From the NCBI GenBank assembly GCA_013365365.1, contig JABVXU010000414.1, forward strand, positions 1-48,237: DNA of 48,237 bases, given 5' to 3'. Shown here piece after piece: positions 1 through 13,600 of the stretch. Both the position numbers and the translations under genes were made by a program. Positions within the stretch are counted from its first letter, which is position 1. Every line of letters starts with the position of its first letter. Under the pieces are notes generated by a model. It was not told where the DNA came from. It did no database searches and saw nothing but the letters and a program-made list of their open reading frames with translations. This stretch comes from Cruorifilaria tuberocauda. Its lineage: Eukaryota; Nematoda; Chromadorea; Rhabditida; Onchocercidae.

Positions 1-1656
1 AATTTTTTAATATGTATATTTTCTTTCGGACATTAAGCATAACCTTATTTTACTACTGCTTAAATAGTAATACTTTTCTTTTCAATGAAAATATCGAAGA
101 AAACCTTTTTTTGCTTTTATTCAGTATTTACTTGTTGAATAATAAAATATCATTATCGCAATTTAATCAATATTAATTTCTAATTAACTTAGTACATTTC
201 CGGTTTCAGAACAATCTACTTCGATTTCTTGGCTTCATGCTCTTTTATTTATCCGACAGTGCATTAATTATTCATCACGTTGGAATTGCTGTGCCAGTTG
301 CCGAGAAATTGATCTTATCAACTTATTTCATCGCACAATATCTTATTTTATGTGGCTCATCATTATCATCATTATCGTCGTCATCATCATCACCGTCACC
401 AGCATCATCATCATCGTTATCATCATCAAAACCGTCATCATGCCGTTATCAAGTATATCAGAAATCTTATAAATGAATTCTAACTGAGCTTCAATTCATA
501 CTGTAGGTCAATTAGAAATAAATTTTATCAAATAGTTCTTTCATAGTTCATTGATTGATTTTAGTTAACTAATTAATCGATTGATTGGTTGGCTGTCTAT
601 TGCTTGATTAATTATTAATTAAGTAGCCATAAATTATCTAACATGTCCTGAAGTGATGAAGAGAATTGTTATGATTTCATAGAGACTACATGAATTTGTA
701 TTGATAATAATGTATTATTGTATTTGGAAAAGAGTTAAGAGAAGAAGCTAAGTAAATTTTTAATTTATGTTTAAAAAAGGAATGTATGTTTCTTTTTTTT
801 TCAACAATATTGTAAATAGAAAAGCAAATTTATTGTCGTAAATTAGTTTAATTCAACAATGATAGATAAAGATATCAAAATTTGTTGTGATTGCATTGAT
901 AAGAAAGTTCGATAATTTCATGGAAGTATTTGAAACGAACATTATCAACGATCACTCTATACAATAAATTAATTCAAAATTTCAATTTAGAAGCCATTTT
1001 TTCGTTACATTTTTTTTTCAATATCATTTGAATAAGAAATCGTTAATTAAATTACAATTTTAAATCACTAATTTAAACTATGACTAATAACAAGGCTTTC
1101 CCATCTGTTAAGGAAGTTAAAAATTTGCCAATAATTCAGCAATTCAAATAGCTGAAATATTTATACTTTTCATTTTTATTACTTGAATTATGCAAAACCT
1201 CCTTGCAAAGGAAGACTAATGAAATCTAAGTATAATTTAAGACTGTAAATGTCGGAAGCATGAAATAGGGAGAAATGAAAAAGCTATGAAAAACTATCAG
1301 TTTTACAATAAAATCAAAAAGCGATGAAAAACTATTTACAATAAAATGAAAAGAATGAAAAATTTTAAATTCGTACTTGAAAGTGAAAGTATCTTTTAAA
1401 AATAGTAGAAGGAAGACTAAAAGAATTTTCTAATGATTGAAAAAGTTTTTTAATTTTTTTTGTTCATTGCTTAATAAATATAAAAAGTTATTAAACACAA
1501 TACAGTTCAATATTTAAACGATTAATTTTAAATTTGATAGATTCAATCATATAAATTTCATTTTATTTTCGTCTCGAGATTTATCTACTTGAAAACAAAT
1601 TTAAATATTTTTTTAAAACAATGCACAATTATTATCTTAATTACTTAAACTGATAA
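1..1656. other. AT-rich flank downstream of jip-1, no gene seen
   Basis: No exon with homology or paired splice sites could be supported here. Positions 356-440 hold an imperfect TCA/ATC trinucleotide array. It creates a serine-rich plus-strand reading frame (237-476) that looks like repeat translation rather than a gene. The right part of the stretch is the 3' untranslated region of the minus-strand jip-1 gene. Confidence 0.5.
1562..1567 (-). terminator. Probable polyadenylation signal of jip-1
   Basis: AATAAA lies on the minus strand about 90 nt beyond the jip-1 stop codon (1657-1659). It is the nearest canonical hexamer after the stop. The cleavage site cannot be seen. Confidence 0.45.
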
Positions 1657-4600
1657 TTATTCAAGATAAATATCTTCCGTTGGGTGCGCAAAAGCCATAT
1701 ATTCATCGTATGAACGCTTAAAAGCGCGACTGAAATTTTGTCAAATTATCTAAAAGAAAAGATAACAAATAAATAAACTTTTTAAAGTTGCGAAACACAA
1801 TAAATTTTACAAGAAATAAAACTTAAAGGTTTGTTTTAAAAAAGAAAACGATTTAAATAATTGGAAATTTCATAAAATTTCATGAAAATATTGGCAGAAG
1901 AATCGAAAATAACTATGAAGAAAAGGAGAGGTAAATGAAAGAAAAAGAAAGGAACTATGATTTCTGTCAACTTGATCCGGTTAGAATTTCCGGAAAGGAC
2001 AACGGATTAATGCAAGTAAGAAAACAAAAAGCAATAGTGCATACCCAATGGATTCAACAATTGGTTGTGTTGAAATGTTTGATAAGAAAACATGGCATGC
2101 AAAGCGTGGCAATAGCGGATGTTTTGTTATAAAACCAAAATACCTAAGAAAATAACTATAAAATATCGTTGTAAGGGAAAATCGTTGTTATTATTATAAA
2201 ATTAAAATATTATGCAATCGGAATGCATTTATAATTAATTTTATTATTTTAATTTGTGATAATTTGCAACTATTTTAAAGAAATCAAAGGATAGAAAACG
2301 AAAAACTAACCTAAGTTGTTTTGGATGTGCACCACAAAATGAAATATTTTGTAGGCTATAGAAGAAATCAAACGTTGGACATTGGAAAAACTGAAAAAGA
2401 AGAATTACATACAAATTAGCAAATATTTAATAATTCATTAATAATGAATTAAAAATCTGAATTAAAATTTAAATATGATAAATATAGGGATTTGATCTGA
2501 ATATAAACTTCAATGATTCACTGCACAAATCAAAGAAAAGTAATTAAAACTTTAAAAAATATGGAAGAGTAAAAATTATTAAAAAGTTAAGTAATTTTTA
2601 CTTTTATGTTTAATCGAAAACAATTTCAGCTAAAAATTTTACAAAAAAAGAAGTGCAGAAGTAAAAAAGTATAAAATGATATAATTCAGGATTGGAAATT
2701 AAATTATGATATTGAATATGAGACACTGTAAATTCATCTTTTCTGTTTTTTGAACTCCAAAACAAGAGTTCAACAATAAATATTAAAATAATTATTTATT
2801 AGAAGTTTAATTTCATTTTCAACTATAAATTATTTTCATCCAATTTTATTTAATTTATCTAATTAATTCGTTTCAATTTTTCATTCTATTTACTTCAATT
2901 TATTTTAATTTTAATCGTTGACTTCATTATTGAATAATTTTACAATCACTATAGCAATTATAGTAATTAGATTAACTTTAGATTATCATGACTAACGTTT
3001 TTTCGACGTTTATCGATAACATGTATCCCACGAAATGTTACTTCCATTAGTACCGTTTGTGGTACTATTATTTCTTCCTTATTTTGATAGACACTAAGTA
3101 CCTAAATTTTATTAAATTTTTATTTTAAATTATAAATTACAATGATTTTCTTCCTAAATAATTGTAATCTGAAACAAATTATCAATTTTTTCTGCAATTA
3201 AAGCATTTTTTTGCATGATTTTTTTGTAATCTACAATTCTAACAACAGTAATAGCAGCATAGGTTGCCACTGTAGAATCGATATTATCAAAATTAAGGTA
3301 GAAATTGAAAGAAAAATGATCGATAGGTTAGCTGAAATGAATTCGCTTTCGCTTTCACTGAATTCCTCAAATATATAAAAACCTTTTTTAATTAAATAAT
3401 TAAATTTTTTCGAAAAATTTCAACAACGTTAAAAATCAATTTTTTTAATGGAAAAAAGCATAATTTTGCATAAGAATATATGTGTGAAAAGGCGTAAAAC
3501 GAAACGATAAAAGATTTTTCTATAAATTTTCAGAAAATTATTTCAATAATTCACGAAATAATTAAATGTTTTCAAATATTCCGATGACTTATTCCAACTT
3601 TTTAATAAATGTTTTTTTCAATTTTTGACAATTTTCTTTTTTGTGAAATATTTTCTGAAATTTCAATAAATCATTCCAGTTTTTATGGAATGAAAAAGAA
3701 AAACCAACGATACCTTATTCATAGCTTGTACAAGAATATCATTTCCCTTATGATGTGCAACTTCAATTGATGCTAACATTGTCAAATAAAACGTGTCACG
3801 TTCACTTGTCACTGTTTCTGGAAAATTAACTTTAGTATTATTATTATGTATTTCATTATTATTTATTATTATTATTATTTATTATTATCATTATTACTAA
3901 TCATTATTATTATTATTTTGTAGTTTAATTTCAATGCTTTTCCTAATTGATGAAAAATCAGAAAAAAAACGTGAAAAAATTACATCCAACCAATAATTCT
4001 CAGTTAAAATTCAATTAAATTGATCACTTATAATTGAAACATTTAATTGAAACATACTGATTGATTACTCATGACTCTAACTTGATGAATTAAAATTACT
4101 TCAAACAATCAAGCAAAGTTAACCATGTATGTGTATATGATCAATTTTCTGCAATTGTAAAAATGAAAAAATTTCATTTCGAAATTTATTGCGTTATTTT
4201 TCTTACTTTTCATAGTTTCAAATAATCATCGTTAAATAACTTTGAATAAATATGAAAGAACTTACGATTAACATTACTTGGCAAAGCTCCCATGCAAATT
4301 TCCTCAACCAAATCAATTTCACAGACATGTGCGGATGGAAATATTCCATGCTGATTGGTTCGTAGATTTATTCCTTTAAATTATTTCAATACTGATTTTA
4401 TCTTATCATTTTATCATCATTAACATCATCCTTTTCATTTTTCAATCTGTCATTTTTTTTCAGTCAGTTGCTCAGTGAAGAAATTTATTTGAGAATTAAA
4501 ATAAGAAAAAATTGGTTTGCAATAAATTCAATAATTTCAAAACTAAAACAAAGCTTTCCAAAAATCTCTTATGTTACTTCAAATTATAGAATCAATGATA

Positions 4601-7600
4601 ATTATAAATATTAATCAAGAACGAATCTTTTAATTATTTACATCGATTAATTTAATAATTATTTTAATTTCGAAGTCGTAGATATCACTGAAAATATTTA
4701 ATTTTAACAATTTTTAAGTTTCATTTTAAAATTTTATATTAATTTAAATTGAAATTTTCAAAAAATAAAGCAATTTTTGCAAATAAAAGATTACCATAAC
4801 ACCAATGATCTTCACATTCCCGTTCCACATGAACTGCATCACCAATTTCCAGTAACACTTCATCATCATGTCGTGGAATGAATGATGAATGTACCCGATG
4901 GGTCGGATTGAACTGCTCCAATCCGGTACAACAACTTGACACACCGGACGAATCTTCCTGACCAAATTGTGAAAGTACTAAAAAAGGAAATATAAACAAA
5001 TCCTTCCTATTAAGTTACTGTACATTAATGAAAAATTAACATTAAATATTCTTCAATATTTTATTTACAGTATACCTTCAAAAAAAAATTTTCTTACAGT
5101 ATGTTTGTAGAAAAACGATGTTACCTTTTCTAGATAAAAGTTGATTACCATTTAAATTACTATCCTCATAATAGCTATCCTCAAAGATTGACGCTGAACG
5201 ATCCATTATTGAATCTGTACCAAAGCAAATCCTAAAATTTATATTTTTATTCAAATTTCATTTTGCCACTTTAATAAATAAGTTTCACTAAAATCTGAAT
5301 AACTTATCTGTTAAATGTTTAATCATTAAGGAATCATTATTAAAGTTAAACTGGTGAAATTTAGATAGGAACAAATATAATTGCATATAAAGTAAATCAA
5401 ATTTCATTGAATCGTTTAAATTAATATCAGTATGAAACAAATATGATAATATGAAGTACAATCAAATAAATGTGATATGAATGCATGATTCTGCAATTTC
5501 TAAAATTTTAAAAAGAAACAAAAGATCTATTTCTGCTACAAAGTTGAAATACTCAACTGAATGTATTTTTTCTTTTTCACTTCATTTGTTTAGCTTTGGA
5601 TGTTATAACGTCTACGTGTTTACGTTACATTTATACGTATCATAAATAGCTATGACAGATGAGCTGAATTATTGTTTAAATTATCAAAAATGCTTAGTTA
5701 GAAATAACAGAGAAAATATTAAAGGTGAATGCAAATCATGCTGTAAATATATCATTTTTATATCTTTGATTTTTTTGTAATTTTTTCTATAATCAATGAA
5801 TTTCTTCAAATATTCATTTTTTTGTCTAATAATTATTGTTTACGTTAAATCTTTGGTTTACTTTGATAATTCATGCATACCTATGATCTTCTTTAGTAAC
5901 TGATTGAGAAGAATGAGAAACAATTGTTGCTGGTGAAAATAAACTTGTTGACATCGGAGATGTTGTAGTAGTTGTTGTTGTAGCAATGGTACTTGTATAA
6001 TTAATAACTGTATTGATATCAGTAGTAGTTATAACAGTTGTTGATAGTGAATCAATTGGTAGTGGTGGCAATAAGCGACGATGAATTGAGACAGATGATG
6101 AGGAAGAATGAGGAAGAATTTCTTTAGGTAATCCTGAAATTTACCATTTTCAATCCTGACATTTTCTGGTAGTACATTTTTATTTAAACTGTAAGCTATA
6201 TGCCAGGGTACTGTTAAATAACCGCATTTAATATAATTTGATAGAACAGAGGAAATAAGTCTCGAAAAAAAATTACCGAAATTTTACGAATTCCTTTAAA
6301 TGTATAATTTTTTGTAAACTGATTTTCATCATATTTATTCATTAATTAAGGTAAAAAAGTTTTGAATCATTAGATGATCAATAATATTAAGTTATTAATT
6401 CAGCTAACATGAAGAATACGGTAGTTCAATAAACAAAAGATTAAAGATTTCTAGGTTGATTAATAAAGCTGAATTTTTTTAATGTTAAAATTTTTGCTAT
6501 GAGTCTATAGGAGTAAGCATAAGATATCTAAATAATGCTTAATTAATTATCTTTTCATTGAAGCATAAAGAAGCGAAATTGTTTTTCAAATAATTTGCAC
6601 TATCATTTTACGCTTTTTTATTTTCGAATTTTATTGAAATTTACTCAGTCAGAAACCGGTAAAGAAACCGAGAAAGAGCGGTAAAATATTTGAATATGTC
6701 ATTTTCATTGTTTCTAACAGATCACTTTAAAGTTTTGGAATTTCAATTCCGTTGGAATTATTCAAGAATTCCTATATTCTATAGATGGACGTCAAATTCC
6801 ATGCAATTCATTTCAAATTAAATAAAAAGAATGGAGAAAACTGATAACAAGAAACTGAGTGTATTAATTATATTGCGCTAACACGAAGTGATAACGATGA
6901 AATGATGCTGTTTGATAGTGATAACAACAATAATAATCATTCTAATGATGATGACAAACTGTAATAGTGTAATAATGATATTAAGCAATAAGAATAACAA
7001 AATTGAAGAATGGGAATGACATTTAAAATTGCTAGTATCACATTGTTGACAAAAAAAGTGATGAAATGATTAATGATGTTATTTGATAGTGTGATAATCT
7101 TAATGATAACAAGATTGATAATAACAGTAGTATTATTGTAATAAAAGTAATATCGCAGTAAGTAATAATAATAGTAATAATACAAATAATAGTGAATAAT
7201 ATAGAATGACAAGAATGAAGACGAAGCAGATAATAATTGAAATGATGAAGTATTGCCTTCGAATAATGGCAACTGATAGATATTACTTTCTAAGATAACA
7301 TGGATAAGAAGGAGGACAACGAGGGAGGTACATGGAGTTCGGTTGAGTTAAGAAGATAAGGAACCTGATAATGTGAAGAAGTTCAAGAAACGATAATGAG
7401 AAGGAAAGAGTGATGAGATGGACATTTGGGAAGATCGATAGCAAATGTGCTTTATATTAGCAATACTTCTAGCTTTTCTCGCAGAGACTATTTCAGGATC
7501 GATTGTCCAGGCTCAGCATTACATTTCATTTAAGCATCTTTTAAATGTGCAAAAAGAAAAAAAGGGAAGGAATGATTGTCCTTCAATTTTCTCTCCCCTT

Positions 7601-7607
7601 CTTTTTC

Positions 7608-7652
<45 letters not shown>

Positions 7653-10600
7653 CCTTTTTTAAACACATTATTAACTCCATTAAAATGATATAATGGTAAT
7701 ATAAGAGATAGACTGAGGAATGAAATCGATGGTTGATATGAAGTAAAAATTGAATATTTTATCGAATATTAAATAATAATGGTATTTAATAAAGTTTAAA
7801 TAAACTTATATAAGAATGGTTTTAGGTTGTAAAATAATTTAACAACTATTAGTGATAATTTGCGTAAATATAATAAAAATAATATAATTTTAAATAATTT
7901 AATCGATAACGATATTTTTCATAAATAATCCTGATCATGGATCAAAATTACTTTTACTATAATTTGTAAATTAAAAAATTCGAATATATGCACTAATCTT
8001 CTTGTCACCTTACTCGTACGATCGCCTTATTGTCTTATGATATTGATAAATTAGGATTTCAATCGAAAATTTTCCATGACAATCAGTTAATCATTGATAT
8101 AGCGATTGGAGCAACAGAAGTAACAAAGAAATGATAAGAATTATTTCAGTAGTAGTAGTAATAGTAGTAATAGTAATACACAACAAAGGGACTATTTGGC
8201 TTGACGACGAAGGTTTCCGATAACTGATAGAAATACACATATTTGAGAATAACCGCTTCAAAGATATCGAAAATGAAATTAGAAAAGAGAGGAAGAGAAG
8301 GGAATGGAAAAGAAAACATCTTATTAATTTCAGGCCTGGAAAAACAATATAATTTATTGGGTAGAGCACTGAAATAATCAAATCACTACAAAGCAATTAC
8401 ACCAAATTATGCAAAATTAATCCATTTCATGGCACAAGTAAAATACTTGTTTATTATTCTCGAGAAGTGATAAAATTATTCAAAATTAGGACTAGATAAT
8501 TTCCTGCTTTCTTATTTTCACAAGAGTGATAATTACTGAATCAATTAAAATTAGTCAATTTATACAATCTAGTTTTTGTTTTATACAAAACTACTGAATT
8601 TAGCAATTATTCGATTATTTCAGAGTAATTTTCATCAGTCAAAAAAAAGGAAAGCCTGTGAAGAGATGATGAAATGAACAAAATTAATGATTGAAGTGAT
8701 AAGATGATTTGATAAATCTTTCAGTTAGAATGAGAGAGAGAAAAAGTTCCATCAAATATTTTGCCTTATTTAATTTAAATCACAGAAAGTTTGCTAAAAC
8801 AATTTGTTTTCTATTAACTTTCACTCGAAAATTTTTGATTAAAAAATAAGATACTAATCTAAATTTGCACTGATAAATCATAAGAGAATATACCATTAAT
8901 TGCTGGTTGCAAACCATCGAAAGGTAACGATCGATCGTTAAGTTCGATTGCTTTCATGGTAAACCTCTTCAAATCATCGCTAAAATAGAAACGAAACTGA
9001 TCACATCTTTCGAATTATATATTACAACCTGAACGTAATTATTTGATTGAAATTTCAATTTGAATCTAAAATTCAAAATTATTAATGGTTATTTCGATGT
9101 AATTTATATTATCAAAAAAAAAAGCTATTTCGAATTACAGATTTCATAAAATGAATATATTAAATTTGAAATTTGAATGATTTTTTTGATTGAAATTTTT
9201 ATTGATCTCAAAATGATTAATTAGAAATCAGAAAGAGCTGAGAAATTCGAAGCGATGAAAAAAATTGAAAAATTATCAGGAATGATAAAACTTTGTTACT
9301 TTTGAAAAAAGAAAAGCATATAGATAATGCACTTATCACTAGTCAGTAGAAGTCAAATTTTCAAATTTAAATTTCTTTTTTTTCTGACAACTAACATTTC
9401 TCCTTATTCAACAATTATTTTGATATAAAATAAATTAAATTCTTTATTACGAATTACTCTATTATAACAAACTAATCAATTCGTAACAAATGAATTTTAA
9501 CATTTTATACATATAAAATTAATTTGAAAAATATACGAATCGATAAAATTTCACGGAATTGTAAATTGAATTAATTTCAAGAAATTGTGGTTCCCCTTAC
9601 TATAATTTAACTCATTAGAGTTTTTATTTGCTTTATTTCAATAAAACAATTTCGAAATAAAACTGACAAATTTCTGGCAAAAACAAATACTTTGTACTTT
9701 GTACTTTTTCAGCTTAGGTTTAATTTGACCAAATATTTGACATGCCAATTAAAAAGATAGGCAAAAGGAAAAGAGTGACGGGTCAGCTGATATAAATTTG
9801 ATTTTGGTGATCAGAGATGTTTTTTAAAGATCAAACGGATTTTTCGAAAACTGATCCGGAAGACTTCTTTTGAGATGGCATTCGAACAAATAAACATTTG
9901 TTTTAATGATAGTAGGAAAATGCAATAAGAAGTGAAAATGAATAAAAGCATTTGAAAATATTCAAAAATTAAAAATTCGAAACTAGAAAAAAAAATTTTT
10001 TTTGAGAACTTAATCGAAGGGAAACAGGAACTAAGTAATTTTGATTGTTAAAATATCCAAAATATTTGATTAATTATAATAATTTTTGCTTTAATTTTGA
10101 TTTAACTTACTACAAATATAATTATTGATTACTTAAGTATTGGAAATTAATTCTTTCTTTCTTTTCAATATATCAATTTTATATAAAATGAAAAAATTTC
10201 AAAAGTATGAAATTATAAAATTAATAAAACAAGAATTTTGAGGAATGAAAAATTGACAGAAATTAATCATTTTAAGCGAAATATTAAGAAATGACTGTGA
10301 AATTGAAATATTTAACTGAGAAAAGTATCTAATGATTAAAAAAATTCTCCTTCTTTAATTTTTCAGTATTTTCAAGTATTTCTTGTATTGTCAGTGTTAT
10401 CACTTTGCAATATCGACTTTATCAATAGGAAGGAAAAAAATATTAATAGTGAAAAAAAGAAAATTGGAAATGAATAACTAAAGTGAAATTGTTTTACATT
10501 ATTTTATATAATCGATATATCAATATGCAATACTTTTGTTACAACTTAGAAAGAAAGAGAGGGAGGGAGAGAGAGAAGTAAAAAGTGAACTTACTATTTT

Positions 10601-13600
10601 GAATATATTGGAAAAGCTGTTTGATCGAGAATTTCTTCATCAATACTTGATGTTTCTGATGCTTTTTGAAAACAAATTCGAGCAATTTCATTTATTTGTT
10701 GAGCATATTCGCAACAATCATTCCACAATGTTATCGTAGAATTTGATTCGTCCACCATTTGATTATCATTATCTGATAAGCAATAATGCGATATCATTCA
10801 TTTTATTAAAATTCAACTAAATTTCATCTAACATTGCTCGCTTATTAAACCTAATAATTATTTACACTAATTATTATTAGTTGATATGAGATGTATTAGT
10901 AACATAATTTGATTCTATCGATTCTTTTACTTTAAATGTGTACTGTACTTAAATTTGAATTACGGTAAATTTAAACTTTCTTTAGTATGATCTATTAGCT
11001 ACTGTCACTATGTTTGCTTTTTAGAAATCAATAAATGTAGATGTGTTATTTACTAATAACAAAAACCTACCTAGTTTATACTGTTCAATAAATGGATATA
11101 AAGTTTCATCAATATTTGATGATAATTTCGTGATTTCATTACGAATTGGATTTTTAATATCAAATGTAAATTCATAAAAATTCGGTAATTGGTTTCTTTT
11201 AATCGGGAAAATCTGATCCAGCAATATACTATCATCATCACTATCATTATCATTATCGTACTCGTCTTCCTCAATATTTTCTCCTGATTGATATCTCAGA
11301 TCATTTCTATCATTCATTATTGCATAATGCGTGAAATTTGATAAATCTTGAATATCAGCTTGATGATTCTTGTTATCAATATTAGCAATCATTTTTGTAA
11401 AGAGAAAATATTTTTCTTTTTTGAAATCGATTAACGTTTCTGGTATCTGATCCAGTATATTCAGGGAATATGATCGTCGTGGTAGTAAATCGACCAAAAT
11501 AGAATATCGATTCCTTTCTTGATATGATAAAAATTTCTCGTCGTTCCAGTTATCAATTTCATTTCCCACTTTTATCATATCTTCATCATCGGTTACCTTC
11601 TTTAAAACATTTAAAAATGTTGTCGGACGTTTACATTTCATCATCTTTTCCTCATTATCATTCTTGTCATGTTTGCTTTCATCCGTATGAAGTTGATTAG
11701 TGATAGATGAATTATTGCTATCAGTGTGATTCAAGGAGGAAAATAATGGTACTGTAACTTGAGGATAAATTCCATCACGTATACGATCACTTCCGTGAAT
11801 CTCATCTAATGCTACATCATCTGTGCATCGAATCCATTCATCATCTGATGTATCACTTTCACTATTTAGCACTGATTGCTTCATTGCTTCTGGCTTAGAC
11901 GCATATTTACGGCAACCCGGTGAGGAGCACCTAGAAATCATAAATTGAAATGGAATTGCAATTAATTGGATTGACTTATTTTAATACGATTCTATTTCAG
12001 TATTACCATTTTTACACGAAGGCAATATTATTTCTAAGTTTTTAGTTATTTGAAAAAAACAACATCGCATGATTTTTATTTATTAATTAATAGCAATTAT
12101 TTTTTTGTTTATTGACTTCTTTCGTTTTTGACAATTTCACATTTATTTATTAAATTTATCCAATAATGCAAAGTTTCAAATACTAAGCAAACTTAAAACG
12201 ATAGTCTGAATAAACGTAAAAGATAGCATGATGGAAGATGTGATGTATTTCGTTTTCTTTTCTGAAAATTTATAACAACTTATCAAACCTGTTATAATGA
12301 TTTTGTATAACAGAATCCACGTATGATGTAATCATGCGATCGTGACAGCTAATACTTTGACGCATAGCTATTCCAGAACGATCCACCGGTGATGGTACTC
12401 TTGCAATCCAGCCAATTTCAGTTTCCCTGTAAAAATTATTCAATAATTGAACTAACTTTCTTTTCAAAATTCTTTTTCCCCTCGGAATGTTTATGAATAC
12501 TTTTGCGAGTAGAAAAAGCACGAATAAATAACTGTAAGTAAAATTTTAACTATGAATGATTTTCTTTAATTTTTTGAAAAATTTTGATAAGAATGAATAT
12601 TTGTGGAAAAAGCAAAGTTAAGAGATAATAATTTATCAGTTAATTAATATATGAAAAAAATAAAAATGAAATCCAACCGTAAATCCAAACTTCCAAGTGA
12701 TTTTGATATATTCACATCTGTTGTTAACGCTACGTAGCGATTCCCACGTAAGTGCCGCTCACTTGCGGAATTTTCGCGCAATGTTTCTTTTGCAAAATTT
12801 ATCACTGCTTCTGGTGTCCATTTATTGATTGTCCCTTCGACTTCCGGTAATTCGTCCGCAAAATTTATTTCCCCTTCTTCCCTGCAAAATTTCATTGTAA
12901 ATTTAAAGTTAAAATTTTTAACTTCAAAAAAATTCAAAATTTAAGTCATAAACTTAGCTTTGTATTAATTAAAAAAATAAAATTAAGAAAACAAGAAACT
13001 CAAAGGAAATTTCACCGATTTGGTGGTGATGGACTAGCATCATAAATACAAAGCAAATCATTCTCAGAGATAGCTTTTGGACGTGTCTCATCCGCTAGTA
13101 AATTAAGACGAGCCAAATGAACAGGATGGCCTGATATTGGGCCACTGAAATCCAGAATGCTTGTGCGCATCGATTCATCATATTCGGATAAATCAGCACT
13201 AAAATATATTAAGTTTGTGTAATCACTATTTGGCCACATCAATGCCTTGGCTTTATTTCCTTGCAATCACTACTTGGCGACATGAACATCTTGGCTCTAG
13301 TTTGTTTGACACTGAAATATTAGCTCTATTTCCTTTTCTCTTTAATAGTTATGATAAGTAAGGGTTTAAAGTATTACCAACGTAAAGATGACCACTGAGA
13401 TTTTTCAGTCATCGGATTTCCTTCAGCGAAATAAGCTTCTTCGGAAGTTGATAATTCTTCTGATGTCTAAAAAAAATATCATTGTGAGAGAAATTTACTA
13501 ATTCTCAATAAGCATTTCTTAATACTGCAAATGTGATTTTTTCAAAACTTGTACTTCAGTTCATTAATTAAGTTCATTAAGTATTATATTCAAAATAATT

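Noticed and set aside
237..476. Plus-strand 79-aa serine-rich ORF
   Set aside because: Translation of a TCA/ATC repeat with no homology or splice context.
1935..2132. Plus-strand 65-aa ORF
   Set aside because: It lies largely antisense to the jip-1 exon encoding YFGFITKHP...RFACHVF, so it is a shadow.
2356..2390. Internal TATAG acceptor giving a shorter PTB exon starting at 2355
   Set aside because: It requires an extra unseen exon to fix the phase. The TTTTTCAG at 2391 joins directly in phase 0 and adds a plausible [12 protein letters not shown].
6937..7272. Minus-strand 111-aa Tyr/Asn-rich ORF
   Set aside because: Arises from a degenerate AAT/GAT repeat inside a jip-1 intron.
7445..7693. 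Plus-strand ORF with a hydrophobic start
   Set aside because: Its end is translated CT microsatellite, and it lies antisense in an intron without a supported acceptor.
10536..10739. Plus-strand 67-aa ORF
   Set aside because: Antisense of the jip-1 exon at 10772-10595.
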